Source of the DNA: Synaphobranchus kaupii
Lineage: Eukaryota > Chordata > Actinopteri > Anguilliformes > Synaphobranchidae
DNA length: 64,000 nucleotides
Reading direction: 5' to 3'
Assembly (NCBI GenBank): GCA_029718625.1
Contig: CM056391.1
Span: 20,931,218-20,995,217 of the forward strand
Shown: positions 35,206 to 47,612 of the stretch, piece after piece
How the letters are laid out: every line of letters starts with the position of its first letter
Position numbering within the stretch: position 1 is the stretch's first letter
The notes under the pieces: generated by a model
Seen by the model: the letters and a program-made list of their open reading frames with translations, nothing else
What the model was told of the DNA's origin: nothing
Database searches by the model: none
Position numbers and translations under genes: made by a program

Positions 35206-36625
35206 CATGATGACACAGGGAGAAATTACAAATTAATAGCAGGACAAATTGATTACCCACATTACTTTAACTGTCATTGGAAGAATGTACCATTGAAATA
35301 CCAAAAGAAGCATATTACTATTTGTGCATGTTATGTTTTATGAAAATTAAAGTTTGGAATTTTCTTTCAATAGATCTTACAAAAGCAATTCAAGTTTTGT
35401 ACTACTGATTTTTGTATTTAGAAACTCCTGCCCAGTACACCATCTTAAAGATGAAGTGTGAGGTCTGTCTTTGATGGACTGTGTTTGGCGGTAACGTCTT
35501 TTCAGTTTAAAAATGGCTACAAACAGCCCAGATGTCAAAGGACAGTGTTCTGAATAAATCCACACTCTACTATACGGATCAGCCATTATTGTCTTTATAC
35601 AGGTAATTCCACAGATAAAACACCTCTGTAACTAATTGACCTCTATGAGTAACAGGAGGTGTAGTGTGTAGTGTATACATATGGCATGCACCAATCTAAG
35701 GCATTTAGGTGTATTGCTGTAAATCATTAATTATCCATTAATCAAATACAATATTAATATACTGCAAGATATTTATTTTTATAGTCAATATAAATTACTC
35801 TAAAAATAACATAAATACAAAATGTACATAAATATTTTTTGTGTTCTGTATTTTTGATTTTCGCATTGTTGGTTTAATTAGCTTTCTAATTACTCAGGGA
35901 ATAATTTCTTCTGGGTCTGCTTTTTTTTATTTTAGCCATTTATTCCAAAATGTATTTATCTGTAGTCATTGTAAGTGGCAAAAATGAACATTTGCTTTTC
36001 ATTTTTCAAAGTTAGGCTAATTGGCCCTTATCTTTTAATCTTAAAATGGTTAAGGATTAAAAAAAAACTAATATAACCTGTAGTGTAACTGGCACAGGAC
36101 CTAATTTTTTACAGCAAGTTCTTGGGCACTTTATTTGGTTCACCAGTCCCAATTAAAAGATAGCGTTATCGAGAAGGTGAAATTAAATTACCAGGTCGGC
36201 AATTCCTACAGTTCTCTGGTGAGGTAGCTTACAAAATATCCACATTGCACAGGATAATCATATACAAAATGAAGTCCTCACAATGGCTTTTGAACCTCAA
36301 GTGTTAGTCACGGTTTTGGCTATTAGGATAAGGTGGAAATCTTGAAGGCGCAGACACAGAATAAAAATAAAAAATAGACCCCCACCACAGGCTTGGAAAA
36401 GACTCTGTGGAATACCTTATTCGCTGTGTGCTCAGTCTCAGTTAGTTGGAATTAAGTATTGTAAGGAAAAACATCCCTTGGGACATATCCTGGTGACATG
36501 TAGTACCTGCTGTAGTGCTGTCAGCATTGGAAAAAAAAAAAACTGTTGTCAGGATGAATAATATTCTATCCATGTTATATAAGCTGTTTTAACCTGTCCT
36601 TGGTAGATTGACTTTAGGGGTTAAG

Positions 36626-36626
<1 letters not shown>
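35206..36626. other. Unannotated AT-rich DNA
   Basis: No gene or repeat recognised. Confidence 0.5.
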
Positions 36627-36702
<76 letters not shown>

Positions 36703-36740
36703 GCACACGCAGATGCAACATACACACACAGACACACACA
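36627..36740. repeat. AC microsatellite
   Basis: About 36 uninterrupted AC units (36627-36699) followed by an imperfect AC-rich stretch. Confidence 0.98.
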
Positions 36741-39700
36741 GGGACATCATCTCTCCATATGTTCAATCACCTGTTGAAGCGTCCCATGGTTCCTCATTTC
36801 TTTCCAATGCGGTATAGTTCAGTATACTGTACCAGGTCTTAGTCTCACATTCTAAATATAGGCCTTGTTTGCCTTCTTCCAGATGACCATGTGAGAGCAA
36901 CTCTCTGCTGGGCCTAGGAGAGAGCAGCGTGTTGCTGGGACATGGAGACCCATAGGTAAACAGTACTCCTCATTACTGCTTTACCCTGTAAAGTCTGCAA
37001 ACCAGCACAGACACTACCTGGAGGGAAGGATGGCCTTTCTCCACACATCAGCACAAACAGCACAAACACATTTGATGCAATATATTCATGCATAAAATAT
37101 GTTTCCGCCACATGGCACGTTAATTGCTTTCAGTACAATGCTCTTTGCCTGATGGGAAAGGGTAAGTAGTTCCGATGCAGAACTATTTTTGAACGTTTGG
37201 CTTAATTTTGTGCAGTGATTAGGACTGATGATGTCACTGAGGTTGCCCTGTGGGAACTGAAGCTTGTGCTCCACCTTATATTCCAAGTTTATTTTGTCAA
37301 TAGATATTTTCTATTACAAGAGTATGAGAAACTATAATAATTTGATTATTGAAGCCATTATTGGCCAACTCTGCTCTTACATTTTTTTTAAACATTTTTT
37401 TGTATTTGATTAAACTCGCTAGGTGAGTTTAATGTCTGATGGCAATGGTTAACGTTAGGCCCAATCAGATTTTCTTATTTGCTTTAAAATGGTGTGCTAA
37501 CAAATCTGCAGACTGATACGTTATTTACAAGGCAAACAACCAAGCTAGCCATTTACCTTTTAGCTTTTTATCTCTGGCATGCCGGCAAGCCAATGGATAC
37601 GTGTAGTCTCGGTCCAGTTGGCCTGCATGCTAACTAGCTGTTATTTTATATGTAGCTAATACTTGTGATTCCTAACAAAATTATATATTGGTGTGTTTCT
37701 ATGATAAAAATTAAAAAAAGATCCAAATGAGATGTTTTTCTTATGACAATACAAGATGAAGGTCTTTTTTCTGGCTCTGACACCGACTTTGAGGGAGAAT
37801 TGCCTGACTTAACTTTGGCTGGAGCTGGTTCTGCTGTCTGTGCTTTGTCTGATGCTGATTCAACTTCCATGCTTGTCTGATGGTGTCCTAAAATGGATAC
37901 AGTAATTCTGTCAGCGTAATCAGCAATTGGGATAAATAGTCCTTGCATGTTCATTAGATGTTGGTTGGAGTTTCCCCTTGATTAATTCCCCTAATTTCTT
38001 AAAAAATACACAATATTTGGTTATCCACTTTTTGATTATATCATTGGCTCTGACTGATACCTCCCTTAAAATATAAATGAAAACATGCCAGCTCTCACTT
38101 CTCTCATTGCTCTTGTGCTTTTTAAACATTTTTGTATTTTCCTAACATAACATAAGAGTATGATGAGTACAGGCCATTCAGACCAACATGCTCGTCTAAT
38201 CCTACCACTAAAAGAAAATAAATAAAATTCCTATCGTGTGTCTGTCTCAGACTGTCATTTTCGGTAATTCTATTGTTTTGCAGTGATAGACACCTCATAA
38301 TTAGTCCCTAATTGTGTAAATAGTCACATGTATATACTGATTGCAAACCAATTACAATAACTTGTAGTGCCTACAGGGACATCTATAAATTCAGGTTGAC
38401 GGCCCAGATGTTCACGTGCTCAAGTGTTTCCATAGTTTAGCAAGTAGTGGTAGATGGCGGGTGTACACTACTTGCATTTTTTGGCATTTTTTCGGAAAGT
38501 GCGGCACATCTGTTGCTTGTCATGGAAGAGTGCGCGTGTCATCAAGCGTCAAATCTGCCCTGACCCCTGGGTAACCACAGTCACGGCTTCCTGCTGCTAG
38601 TGTTTGTTGGAGATGCTGCTGCCGCCTGCCTCCTGCAGGATGCATTGATGGACAAGATGCAAGATCTCACGTGCAGTGGTGCCATTCGGAAAGAGCCTGG
38701 TCTGTATGCCTCTTTCTGCCTGCTGACTCCTACGCCAAAAACAGAGCGCCTATCTGACAGAGTTCACTCTTCAGTTTATCATAGAGTGAGTATTTACCTA
38801 CCCTGCAAATATATAGGCTTTCTTATGTTTATATCCAACAGCATTTCCCCATGGCAATTTAGCGATGAGGAAGTGGCTTGGATACAATGCTTCTGTGTGT
38901 GCTAAAATGCCCATCCATTGTACCTAATGTTCCAAGCCTCAGTTTGTGGTAATGCAATAGATATCTGCAATGGTGAATCGATGTCATGTTTATTAAAGCA
39001 GTATTTCTCTCGGCATGGATGGCTGTTTATGCCAAGGGTATTGCGACATGCAGAAAATGGTAAGGTTATAACCATCACCTTAGAAAATTCATGAAAGGTT
39101 TCAGGAGTGATCCAAAAACAGGTTGATTGAATAGAGCCAAGGCAATAGGTTTTTTTGTTTTTTCCTCCTCTTATTTCCCGTTCAAGTCATTTTTCATTGT
39201 AATGATTCCAATGGATATTCTCTACTTATATTCAAGCTAAAAAACATGGTAATTAATCTTAAATGACGCATTTGGATTAGAATATTAACAGTCGCTTGCA
39301 TATGCGGCCATTTGCACCGTGTTGGTTGCTACATCAATGCTTTTTGAGAATAGAAAAATTAATCTCTGTCTTGCAATCAGAATGGGAAAATACAATTTTC
39401 TCCCGAATGTGTAGTTTTTATTACTGGTATTTATCATTGGGCAATGATGATGTGGCAAAGCTGGGCTTTTCTAGCATGCATAAATGGCCTTCTTGACTAC
39501 AGCAACAAATCTAAAGATTTTCTTCCAACACAAAAATAGCATGTTTTTCATAGGCCCCATTTGCACAATACTGTATATTCCTGCTGTTCTGTTTCCGGCC
39601 TGCCCAGCAGACATCCCAGACGCCCGTTTAATTTTTGATGAATCCATAATAGCTTGGGCAGAATATATTGTGAAGACAGCCTTTAGAGTGAATGAGGTGG

Positions 39701-39869
39701 CAGCGGTGTTTCCGAGGTGCCACACGCTGCAGATTCTAGATTAAATTGGGCTCCGTCTGAAATAGTGGAAATAATAGAATGTTTTCGGGACAAAAAAACT
39801 GGGCGGTGGGGAGGGGGATCTCTTCACTGGTGTTCATCTTTTCCACCTAAAAAGGAGTTAGATAAGAAG
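36741..39869. other. Unannotated DNA with one candidate exon
   Basis: On the minus strand at about 37900-37730 an acceptor-like CATTTTAG precedes HHQTSMEVESASDKAQ and a Ser/Pro/Lys-rich stretch that ends near SCIVIRKTS. The composition is protein-like, but I recognise no family and see no clear donor. Otherwise nothing identified. Confidence 0.25.
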
Positions 39870-41400
39870 CACCTGTGGTTTGAGTGATGAGATGCAGCTC
39901 CCTGCCTCCGCTCCCGCTGACGCTTCTGTAAGACTTGCCCGGGGGCATAATCTCTTCACCAGACAAAGAGAAAGGGAGGATTGACGCTTAAATAAAGCCG
40001 GGGAATCTCATTGTGCTCTTTTTCGCGAGGGGCGCCGGCTCATTCTAATTATTTCATTCCGCTCCAAATTGTGGGAGAAATGACAGATGATTGCAATGGT
40101 GTGCTGACAGTATCGGTTTTGTGGAGAGACATGCAAAATGGCAGTTATTTTGGGTGGGGGGGCAGTGGATCGGATGGGTATCCTCCTTTCTCGTTGCATT
40201 GTTCTTTTCAGCCGTAGCGCCCTGCAAGGTCTCCAGCAAGACAGTCATTTGCTTCTAATGTCCAGCGCGAGTTGAGTGAGGTCAGGAGCAATGCACCGTT
40301 CCGTCCCAGTCAATGTTCCCATTTTGATTTAGTAAAACTGCAGTGGAAGTACATGCAGGCTACACCGTTGCATATACTTAGTTGCTTATTTGAGGGACGG
40401 TTACAGACGTGTTTTAATGTTTCATTCTGTCGGAACGGCATTTAAAGTAATCAAATGGTGATATGGGCAATGTTTCACAACCCATGTACAGATACTGACT
40501 CTATTGTTAAAAACCCCTGTGGTTCCTGCCTGATGAATATGGATAAGAGACAGGTGGAGTGGGGTGCTGGGTCAGCTGAGCATGTGTGGAAAGGCTGGTG
40601 TTCCTCTCACATGGCTGGTGACATGTGACTGTCCTCCACCTTCCTGTACAGACCCTTTCCTGTCTGTGCCCTGAAGCCCAGGAACAGATCTGGCACCTGT
40701 GGGCGGCACCGTTATCCCGCCCCCTCAACTTTATCAGGGAAATGTCGGTTTCCTCTTTCTTGTCTCGTCCTCCGCCCGCAGGAACATAACGAGCAGCTCT
40801 GCTCTTAGTTTCTGAGGCCCTATCTCCCACGGCATAAAATTAAACCCAATTAAGAAGGATATTAAGAACTCAGAAATGAAGTATTTCATCTATCCTGCCT
40901 CTGTATGAGCGGTGCGAGCAGCTGAGTTTTCTGCTGGAATTTACCGTCCTGCCCAAGTCTCATTTGCAGCTCAGCTGCTGCTCCTCGGGGCCGGGCCCAT
41001 CTTTGCTAATGAACTTGTGGCCACGATGGGATAATCGGCCTCCCCAATTTTTTACCCTGGCAGCGAGCGCGAACAGACCAGACACACAAAAAAAAGAAAA
41101 AATCACCATGACTTTCCAGAGAAAAACCCTGGCAGCCAGGGAGCAGCGATAATGATCACATAAATGCACTGATTATTTGAAAGGCAGTTTGTCTGCTGAA
41201 AGCAGCAGAGAGGCTGCCGGGAGCGCTCCTGTGTCGAGGAGACGCGTGTGATGCGGCTCCGTGCCAGGCTCCTTTCTGCTCCCGTCTCCTTCAGTTTGCA
41301 GGATTAAGCCCCTCAATAAAAGATGTGCACACTTTATACCGCGCTCTCGGTGATTGCGGTGCATGAATTTGAGCATCCACGTCCTCTTCGCATCAGGCAC
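39870..41400. promoter_or_regulatory. Candidate regulatory block, GC-richer and repeat-free
   Basis: This stretch is more GC-rich and complex than its surroundings and has no recognised transposon. It carries a composite TALE/Hox-like site, TGACAG (40081-40086) followed by TGATTGCAAT (40088-40097), with another TGACAG at 40105-40110. Open frames on both strands lack domains. Possibly a cluster of developmental enhancers; this is inference from texture and motifs only. Confidence 0.25.
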
Positions 41401-42976
41401 TAACCAGCTCCCTCACAGTCGGTTGTCACTGTTGCCCAGAATGATAAATATGATTCAACAATTTTAGTTTGAGTTTAAATGAACCCCTGAACACAATCAG
41501 ATTGGAAGAGAGGTAAGATAAGTAAAGTTAAATAAAAAATATTTATTTTTCACACTTTTCACTACTTTTACAATCCACAGTGCATCACATAATTTTTTGA
41601 GACAAATTGAATTGGAAATCATTTATCTTGAATCAGCAGCTCGGTGTCATTTCTCTGGAATACAAAATATTCTGCACTGATGGACAATATGAGCCACTTC
41701 CTCATGGCTAATAAAATATATTACAAAATAAAATGTCTTTAATATGTTTTGATAATTTTGCTACGGAGGACGTCTGCACCAAAATGACTTTATCTGTTGC
41801 ACAAAGTGCATCCCCCTCCCACCGACCATGTGGAGCAATGATTTATTTGTGTAGAACATGACCATGTGATCCCACTATATTGCCATTAGGGAGTGAACGG
41901 TGTCATCTGCCCAGAGGGTTTATGTGATTCTATTGTCCTATTGGGACAGCAATCATAGGCTGTAAACCAAACCAAATGAATGATGAAAGGTCTTTATGGC
42001 GCAGACAATGGACATACTGTGTGGTTTCTGTCCACTTTCACAAACTCTCTGCAGTGAGCTGGAATGCTCAGAGCTCCCATGTTTAAAATGACGACAGACA
42101 ACCTCCAACCCCAAGTGTGAAATGCAAGAGCAGCAGTTTTGGTATAATACCATCAGAGCTGATTTGGATTATTGCACAGTAAAAAGCTCAGCTATTGCTT
42201 ATTGCACTATTACTGCTGGCTATTGCATTCTGCACCCGAGATCTGAGAACACTGCAGCATAAATAATGTGCTACGTTTAATTATTTAAAATGAGAAATTT
42301 AAGCACTATTATTATGATACAATTTTGTATCAAATGGGGCTTTTTAGATCAAATTACCATTGGCAGTATTTTACCTTTTGCAATATCATTATCATCACTG
42401 AGTAAAGTTGCTAACACTGATGACTATATAATGCCTCTATTATATGCAAATCGTTCTCCTCTAGTTCATAAGTCAAATTATTTCCTTGGAGCCTTCTAGC
42501 TGTTGTAGTGATGTCTTTGGGAGACATGTGAGAATTATGAAATATGTATGCATCTGTTTGTGCACTGTAGGTCATAAGGGTGCTTTTTGAATTCGCAATT
42601 AGGAGTGACGGATGGCTGAATTCACGTCATGTTGGATATGCGAGACAAAAATCACATCATATAACTGCTAAAGTGCCTGGAGTCCAGAGTTTGGGCAAGC
42701 TGGATTGTTTAATTTCATTGTGGGTGGAAAGTCTCATCACATTTTGGCGTTTTACATTCAGAAACAAGTAATATAGGTATGGGAAACTGAGGGATAGGTA
42801 GGTATGGTGGAAGGTACGGGAAGAACAGGGTATGGGATGAGGAGGAGGTGTCAATGTTTTTTATTTTGTTTTTGTTTTTTTGTTTTGTGTGCTGCACAAA
42901 TAGACTAACTAGCGACATGAGTAAAATAAAAAAAAGTTTGGGCCACTGGCAGCTATACACAGTTTGTGAGGGGGAG
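41401..42976. other. Unannotated AT-rich DNA
   Basis: No gene recognised. Frames at 42290-42499 and 42715-43119 show no motif. Confidence 0.5.
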
Positions 42977-44543
42977 TGTAAGGTTCGGAGAATCAAACGC
43001 GACCGATAAGGATTTCTAAAAGCGTATCTAGAGAAAGATACGCCACAAAACACGGAATAATCTGCACCAGGACTGGGATAACACAGGATAGGGAGCAAAA
43101 CTTTCCTAGCACAAAGCAAAACAAAACAACCTCCAAAAACTGAGGCGATCTCGATAAACAGCGATAATAACTAACATAAGAACCTCACGCACTAAAATAA
43201 TTAGGCGTAACAAGAGGTAATGAAACAAAACAAAACTCGAAAAAACGAGTGAAAGAAAAGAATAGAAAAAACCTGTTAGCCAAAGCTCTTATGGAAAAAG
43301 AGCTGAACACAACTGGCAGCAGGTAAAAAGAATAAAGGATAAAGAAAGATTGGAAAGGAAAGACAAAACCAATCGAATCCTAAATCTTTATAACCGGACT
43401 TGCTGCGTTTCCTATCAGTACGAACCAGAAATGCAGCGACCAAAATTCCTATACCTTGCCGACTTCGTATGTCAACATAGCAAAGACAATCTCGAAGTGC
43501 GGAAATGCGGAAGTCCTGAGGTAGGGGAGAACCGGGACAAAAGACACACTTTTTACATTCATCCAGTTTACTCGAAAGTCAATAGAGATATTTTTTGTCC
43601 CTGCTGTGCGGGACGAAAAATACACTGAATTGGGATGAAAGAATCACATGACAAAGTGTGCTTTAGCGGTCTTATCTCTGTCTTGTTGTTTTTTATGCTC
43701 ATTCCTTTCAACAAATGTACTGTCAGCCAAAATGCCATGTTAGGGACGAGTCAATGAATAATGCTATAAGTTTAAAATCTATGAAAATCAACCATGCGTC
43801 AAGAGCATAATTAATAGAATTTTGCATCGCAACGTTAAACGATCTGAAATGGATGATTTAATAGCAACTCACCTTTATTAATAGCTACTAGACATAATTT
43901 ATTGATGCTTATACCACGGCATTGTTGAATAGGCTACTCGGTTCTGATGGGGTCAATACGCATTCCAAGGTTGTGCATTCATTTTCACCACGGCCTTTTA
44001 ACAGTGTGTCTTTCGTCCCGCTCGTGTCTCGCTTGCATTCAACTTGGCTAGCAGCTAGTCTCGCAAGCATGACACTCGAAACCTATGCTGTCCTTTAGTT
44101 AACAGTTGGGTTAAGAAAATGATGCATGTTTGGAAAATTCAGAACATAAACACACTTTTACAACCGAAAAACACTTCCGGTTTCGATATTTTACTTACAG
44201 CGGTCAAAAATAACTTTGGTCTAGCACTCCGCCAAAACGGGACGCACGTCACTGGTTTTTTGCAGAGTGAAAGGATTACACGTGTCACATACTGACTTAT
44301 CTATGGCATTAGGGTTTCTGTAGTTTTCGCGGAAATCCATGTGCGTCTTTCGTCCCGCGTTTCTTTCGTCCTGGTTCTCCCCTATTTATAGCCCGCAGGA
44401 AACGCAAAACAGGTGAAGGGAATAATCGTCGGGCAAAACACGAAAACCGGAACGGAGGCGAAAAAAATCCGATAGAGCGTCTTGACGACGCCAAAAAGGA
44501 AACCAAAAGCGTAGAAAAACGAAGGCTGCAAATAACCATGACA
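42977..44543 (-). repeat. Probable solo LTR, interrupted by a MITE
   Basis: Read on the minus strand it starts TGTCATGG and ends CCGAACCTTACA, so it has LTR-like TG...CA termini. A TATA-like GGGCTATAAATA lies at about 44395-44384. Removing the 859-bp insert leaves about 700 bp, a normal LTR length. No target duplication or clear polyadenylation signal was found, so LTR status is probable rather than proven. Confidence 0.45.
43524..44382. mobile_element. TA-flanked MITE nested in the LTR
   Basis: 859 bp with inverted ends GGGGAGAACCGGGAC and the complement of GTCCTGGTTCTCCCC, flanked by TA (43522-43523 and 44383-44384). Repeated GGGACGAAA motifs occur inside both ends. TA duplication suggests a Tc1/mariner-type transposase in trans. 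No coding sequence. Confidence 0.8.
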
Positions 44544-47340
44544 CAGTTTCAGTATATTTTTGGAAGGCTCAATGAGTGTGTAGTTCTACTGACTTGAAAG
44601 CATTTCACATCCTGTCCTGAAATTCTGCCATGGTTAGGAAGCCATACCAATTTTACTTCACATATCATAATGCAAAAGCACTTTACAAAAAATGACCTCT
44701 TTGTTGCCAAATCGATCTGACCAATCTATGTACCCTTCCAATGAACTTAAGATCTTTTACAACAATCCTTATCAACCTTTAGGCATCATTCTATTACTAG
44801 AAAACAATCGCACGCGTGTTGTTAAAGTTGATTTTCAAACAATCATCTCTCCATTGTAGAATTTCTCAACTTTTCCAAAAAAAAACCAAAACAGCTGGCT
44901 CTCTGCTGCAGTCTTGCCTACATAAAAGATGGTGTTTTCAGCAAGCCTGCATGTGTCAGGTTTTTGTTCACTCACTGTGACATTCTCGCCACACACACTG
45001 TCAGTGAGGCAATGCTGTTCGCTCCCTATCTCAGCATCTCACATCTTCTCCGCTGCTATTTATCAAATTTGAGTTCAATAAATTCTTTTTGCATCTGCGG
45101 GAAAGCGGCACTGATGGTTTGAAGTGATAGGTGCCTGCCTTCTCTCAGGTTGACAGAGATGGATCTCTTGTGCACTTGTGCATTCAAATGCAGCGAAAGC
45201 CCGGGACAGCCAGTCAGTCAACTTGTTATGAGGTTTAATCAGACAACGGACAGATCAATTAGTCATTTTCAGGCGAAAAACGAATGAGGAGAAAAACATT
45301 CCCGTTTTGCATTTATCTAAGAGAGGAATGCATTCCTTTATTCAGCTCTTTCATTGTCTCCGACTCTCAAGTATTTATTCGGGGGGAAAAAGAAGGTTAT
45401 TATCTTGCACATCATAGTTGAGTAATGGAATATAGACAATCGCTGTGAAAAATTGATGGTCCAAACTCTATTAAGTCTGATTTATACTGCGCAGCACAGA
45501 ACAGTAATGTATGTATCTCTGCTCACATCACAGCAACGCCAATACATAGTTTAAAATAAAAATGAGTGTTCTTTTGTGTGACTGTACTCTGTCAGCCAAG
45601 GGCAGAAATAGCCTTCAACAGTATCATCCTTCGGCTTTGCGAGGTCAACTGGAGGTTACTTTGCAAGCAAATTATTACATATCCACATTGCAGGGTGTTG
45701 GCCATCATCCTTTTCTTATCTTTAATCCATTTTTTAAAATACATTTAAATCAAAATGTGAATATGATTAGATGCAGATTTATTTTTACTTGGTGAAATAA
45801 ATTCAATTTGTGGAATGCAGTAAGCGATTCACAGCGAGCATCTATTGAATTCTGGGATGTATGGAACCCTTGAAAGATTTTGTCAGTTAATCTCTATTGG
45901 TTTTCTCTTGTACAATCCACACACCCGCAAACAACCCAGAACCCCCCCTCCCCCAGCTTCTCCACCTTCTGATCATTTTATGTACAGTCCCCACTAACCA
46001 AGCTGCATTGGTCTTCTCCTCCTCTGGGAATTCCTCCTGGCCTGGAGAGTCCTGCTCCATTTAACACCAACTGGAGCCAGACTTGGCTCTCACTGTTCAA
46101 CTTCAGTTTGAAAAGGGGGGGAAAAAGAAGGGGGCGTGTGTAGGGGTGCATACTCTGCCTTGTTGCCCTCAGGAGAAAACAACACTCCTGCCCCTCCTAA
46201 ACCGTTAATTAAAGTGCACTTGTCTTTACAGCCATCCAGTTCACGGTGGGTCACCAGAGAAAAGGCTGTGTTTCGCTATCAGCATGCAGCACACATGCTT
46301 ACTTTGCATTCAGTAGACCAAACAGATGGAATTATATCATTGTGAAAAAAGATGAAATCCACAAACTGGCAAGATAATAACCAGTGTGAGTGGGGAAGGC
46401 GCACCTCAAAATATTTTAACAATCATTTTTGGCTGCAGAAATTTAGTTTCACCCCATGGCTGACAGTAACATAGCCATGGGATGACAGGGATAAGGCATT
46501 GAGTCTAATATGAGTGGTTCTCTAAGCTATGAATATAATCACACCATACTTGGTGCAAAATGAGTACAAGTGCAAATAATATGTAATATGTAATCTTTTT
46601 AGTAGTTACTGCATCTGAAGCCTTGAAACAGCCTTTACCTCACAGAAAAAACTGTAACAAACTGACATTTGTGAATGCAAGATATTTTGTGATTTCACTC
46701 TAATGGGGCTTCCTGGCCAATTGGTCATCTCACTGGTCACAAATGATCAGCTTGAATTTTTTCCCCGGCAATGATGTAAACCCATCAGTAAGACTGGCAG
46801 CCCTCATATGTGTTATGAGGAGTAAGTCCAGTGTAGCTAGATTAAAAAAAACAAAAAACACGAGGTGACTGTAGGCACCGTTGAGGTGGGAGAATTCATT
46901 TGTGTCGTGAACCAAACCCATGTGCCATGAAATGGCACGTTAACTGATTCTGGTGTGGTCACACAATGCACCAGTGAACTCTGGAGTAGGACATGTAAGA
47001 AATTGATCTTTGTAAGTGGAAATATTAAATTACGGGTAAGAGAGATGAGGTAATATTTATTCAAAATAATTCAGAATAATTCTGGTTGGCATGTTAATTA
47101 CGTACAGTAAAAAACGGTTAGTTGATGGGTAATATTTAAAAAATGTAAACATTGTCATTATTAAGGTGTCCAGCCATATACTCTGCAAATTATTATTTAG
47201 AAATGTGATGTTCCTAAACCATAATTATTTGTTTGATGATGATTTTTCTGTTGCAGAGTATTACATTTTTTCACAGTTCTGTGTGAAACTGAAAGTTTAA
47301 CACATTAACTATGCAATATAACAGTTGCATATTGTAAACA
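44544..47340. other. Unannotated DNA
   Basis: No gene or repeat recognised. 44930-45400 is mixed-complexity and repeat-free and might be regulatory; no direct evidence. Confidence 0.45.
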
Positions 47341-47612
47341 CGGTGTAGTGGTTAGCACTGTCGCTTCACAGCAAGAAGGCCGAGGACGTTTGCTTGTTCT
47401 CCCTGTGCCTGCGTGCGTTTCCTCCAGGTACACAAGTAAAAACATTTCTCCCACAGTCCCACACAAGACATGCAGGTTAGGCTAATTGGAGACTCTAAAT
47501 TGCTCAGAGGTTTGAGTGTGTGAGTGAATGGTGTGTGTGCCCTGCGACGGATTGGCGACCTGTCCAGGGTGTATTCCTGCCTCTCGCCCAATGCATGCTG
47601 GGATGGGCTCCA
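47341..47612 (+). repeat. tRNA-like SINE, second family
   Basis: Head CGGTGTAGTGGTTAGCACTG contains an A-box-like motif. The body holds TTTCCTCC, CAGTCCCACACAAGACATGC and TTAGGCTAATTGGAGACTC. The end GCGACGGATTGGCGACCTGT, CCAGGGTGT, CTCTCGCCCAATGCATGCTG is a common teleost SINE/LINE tail. The B box is lost. Moderately diverged. Confidence 0.75.

Noticed and set aside
36608..36817. His-Thr repeat protein
   Set aside because: Translation of the AC microsatellite.
40507..41400. Overlapping short frames in a GC-richer block
   Set aside because: Open frames on both strands with no domain; expected by chance at higher GC.
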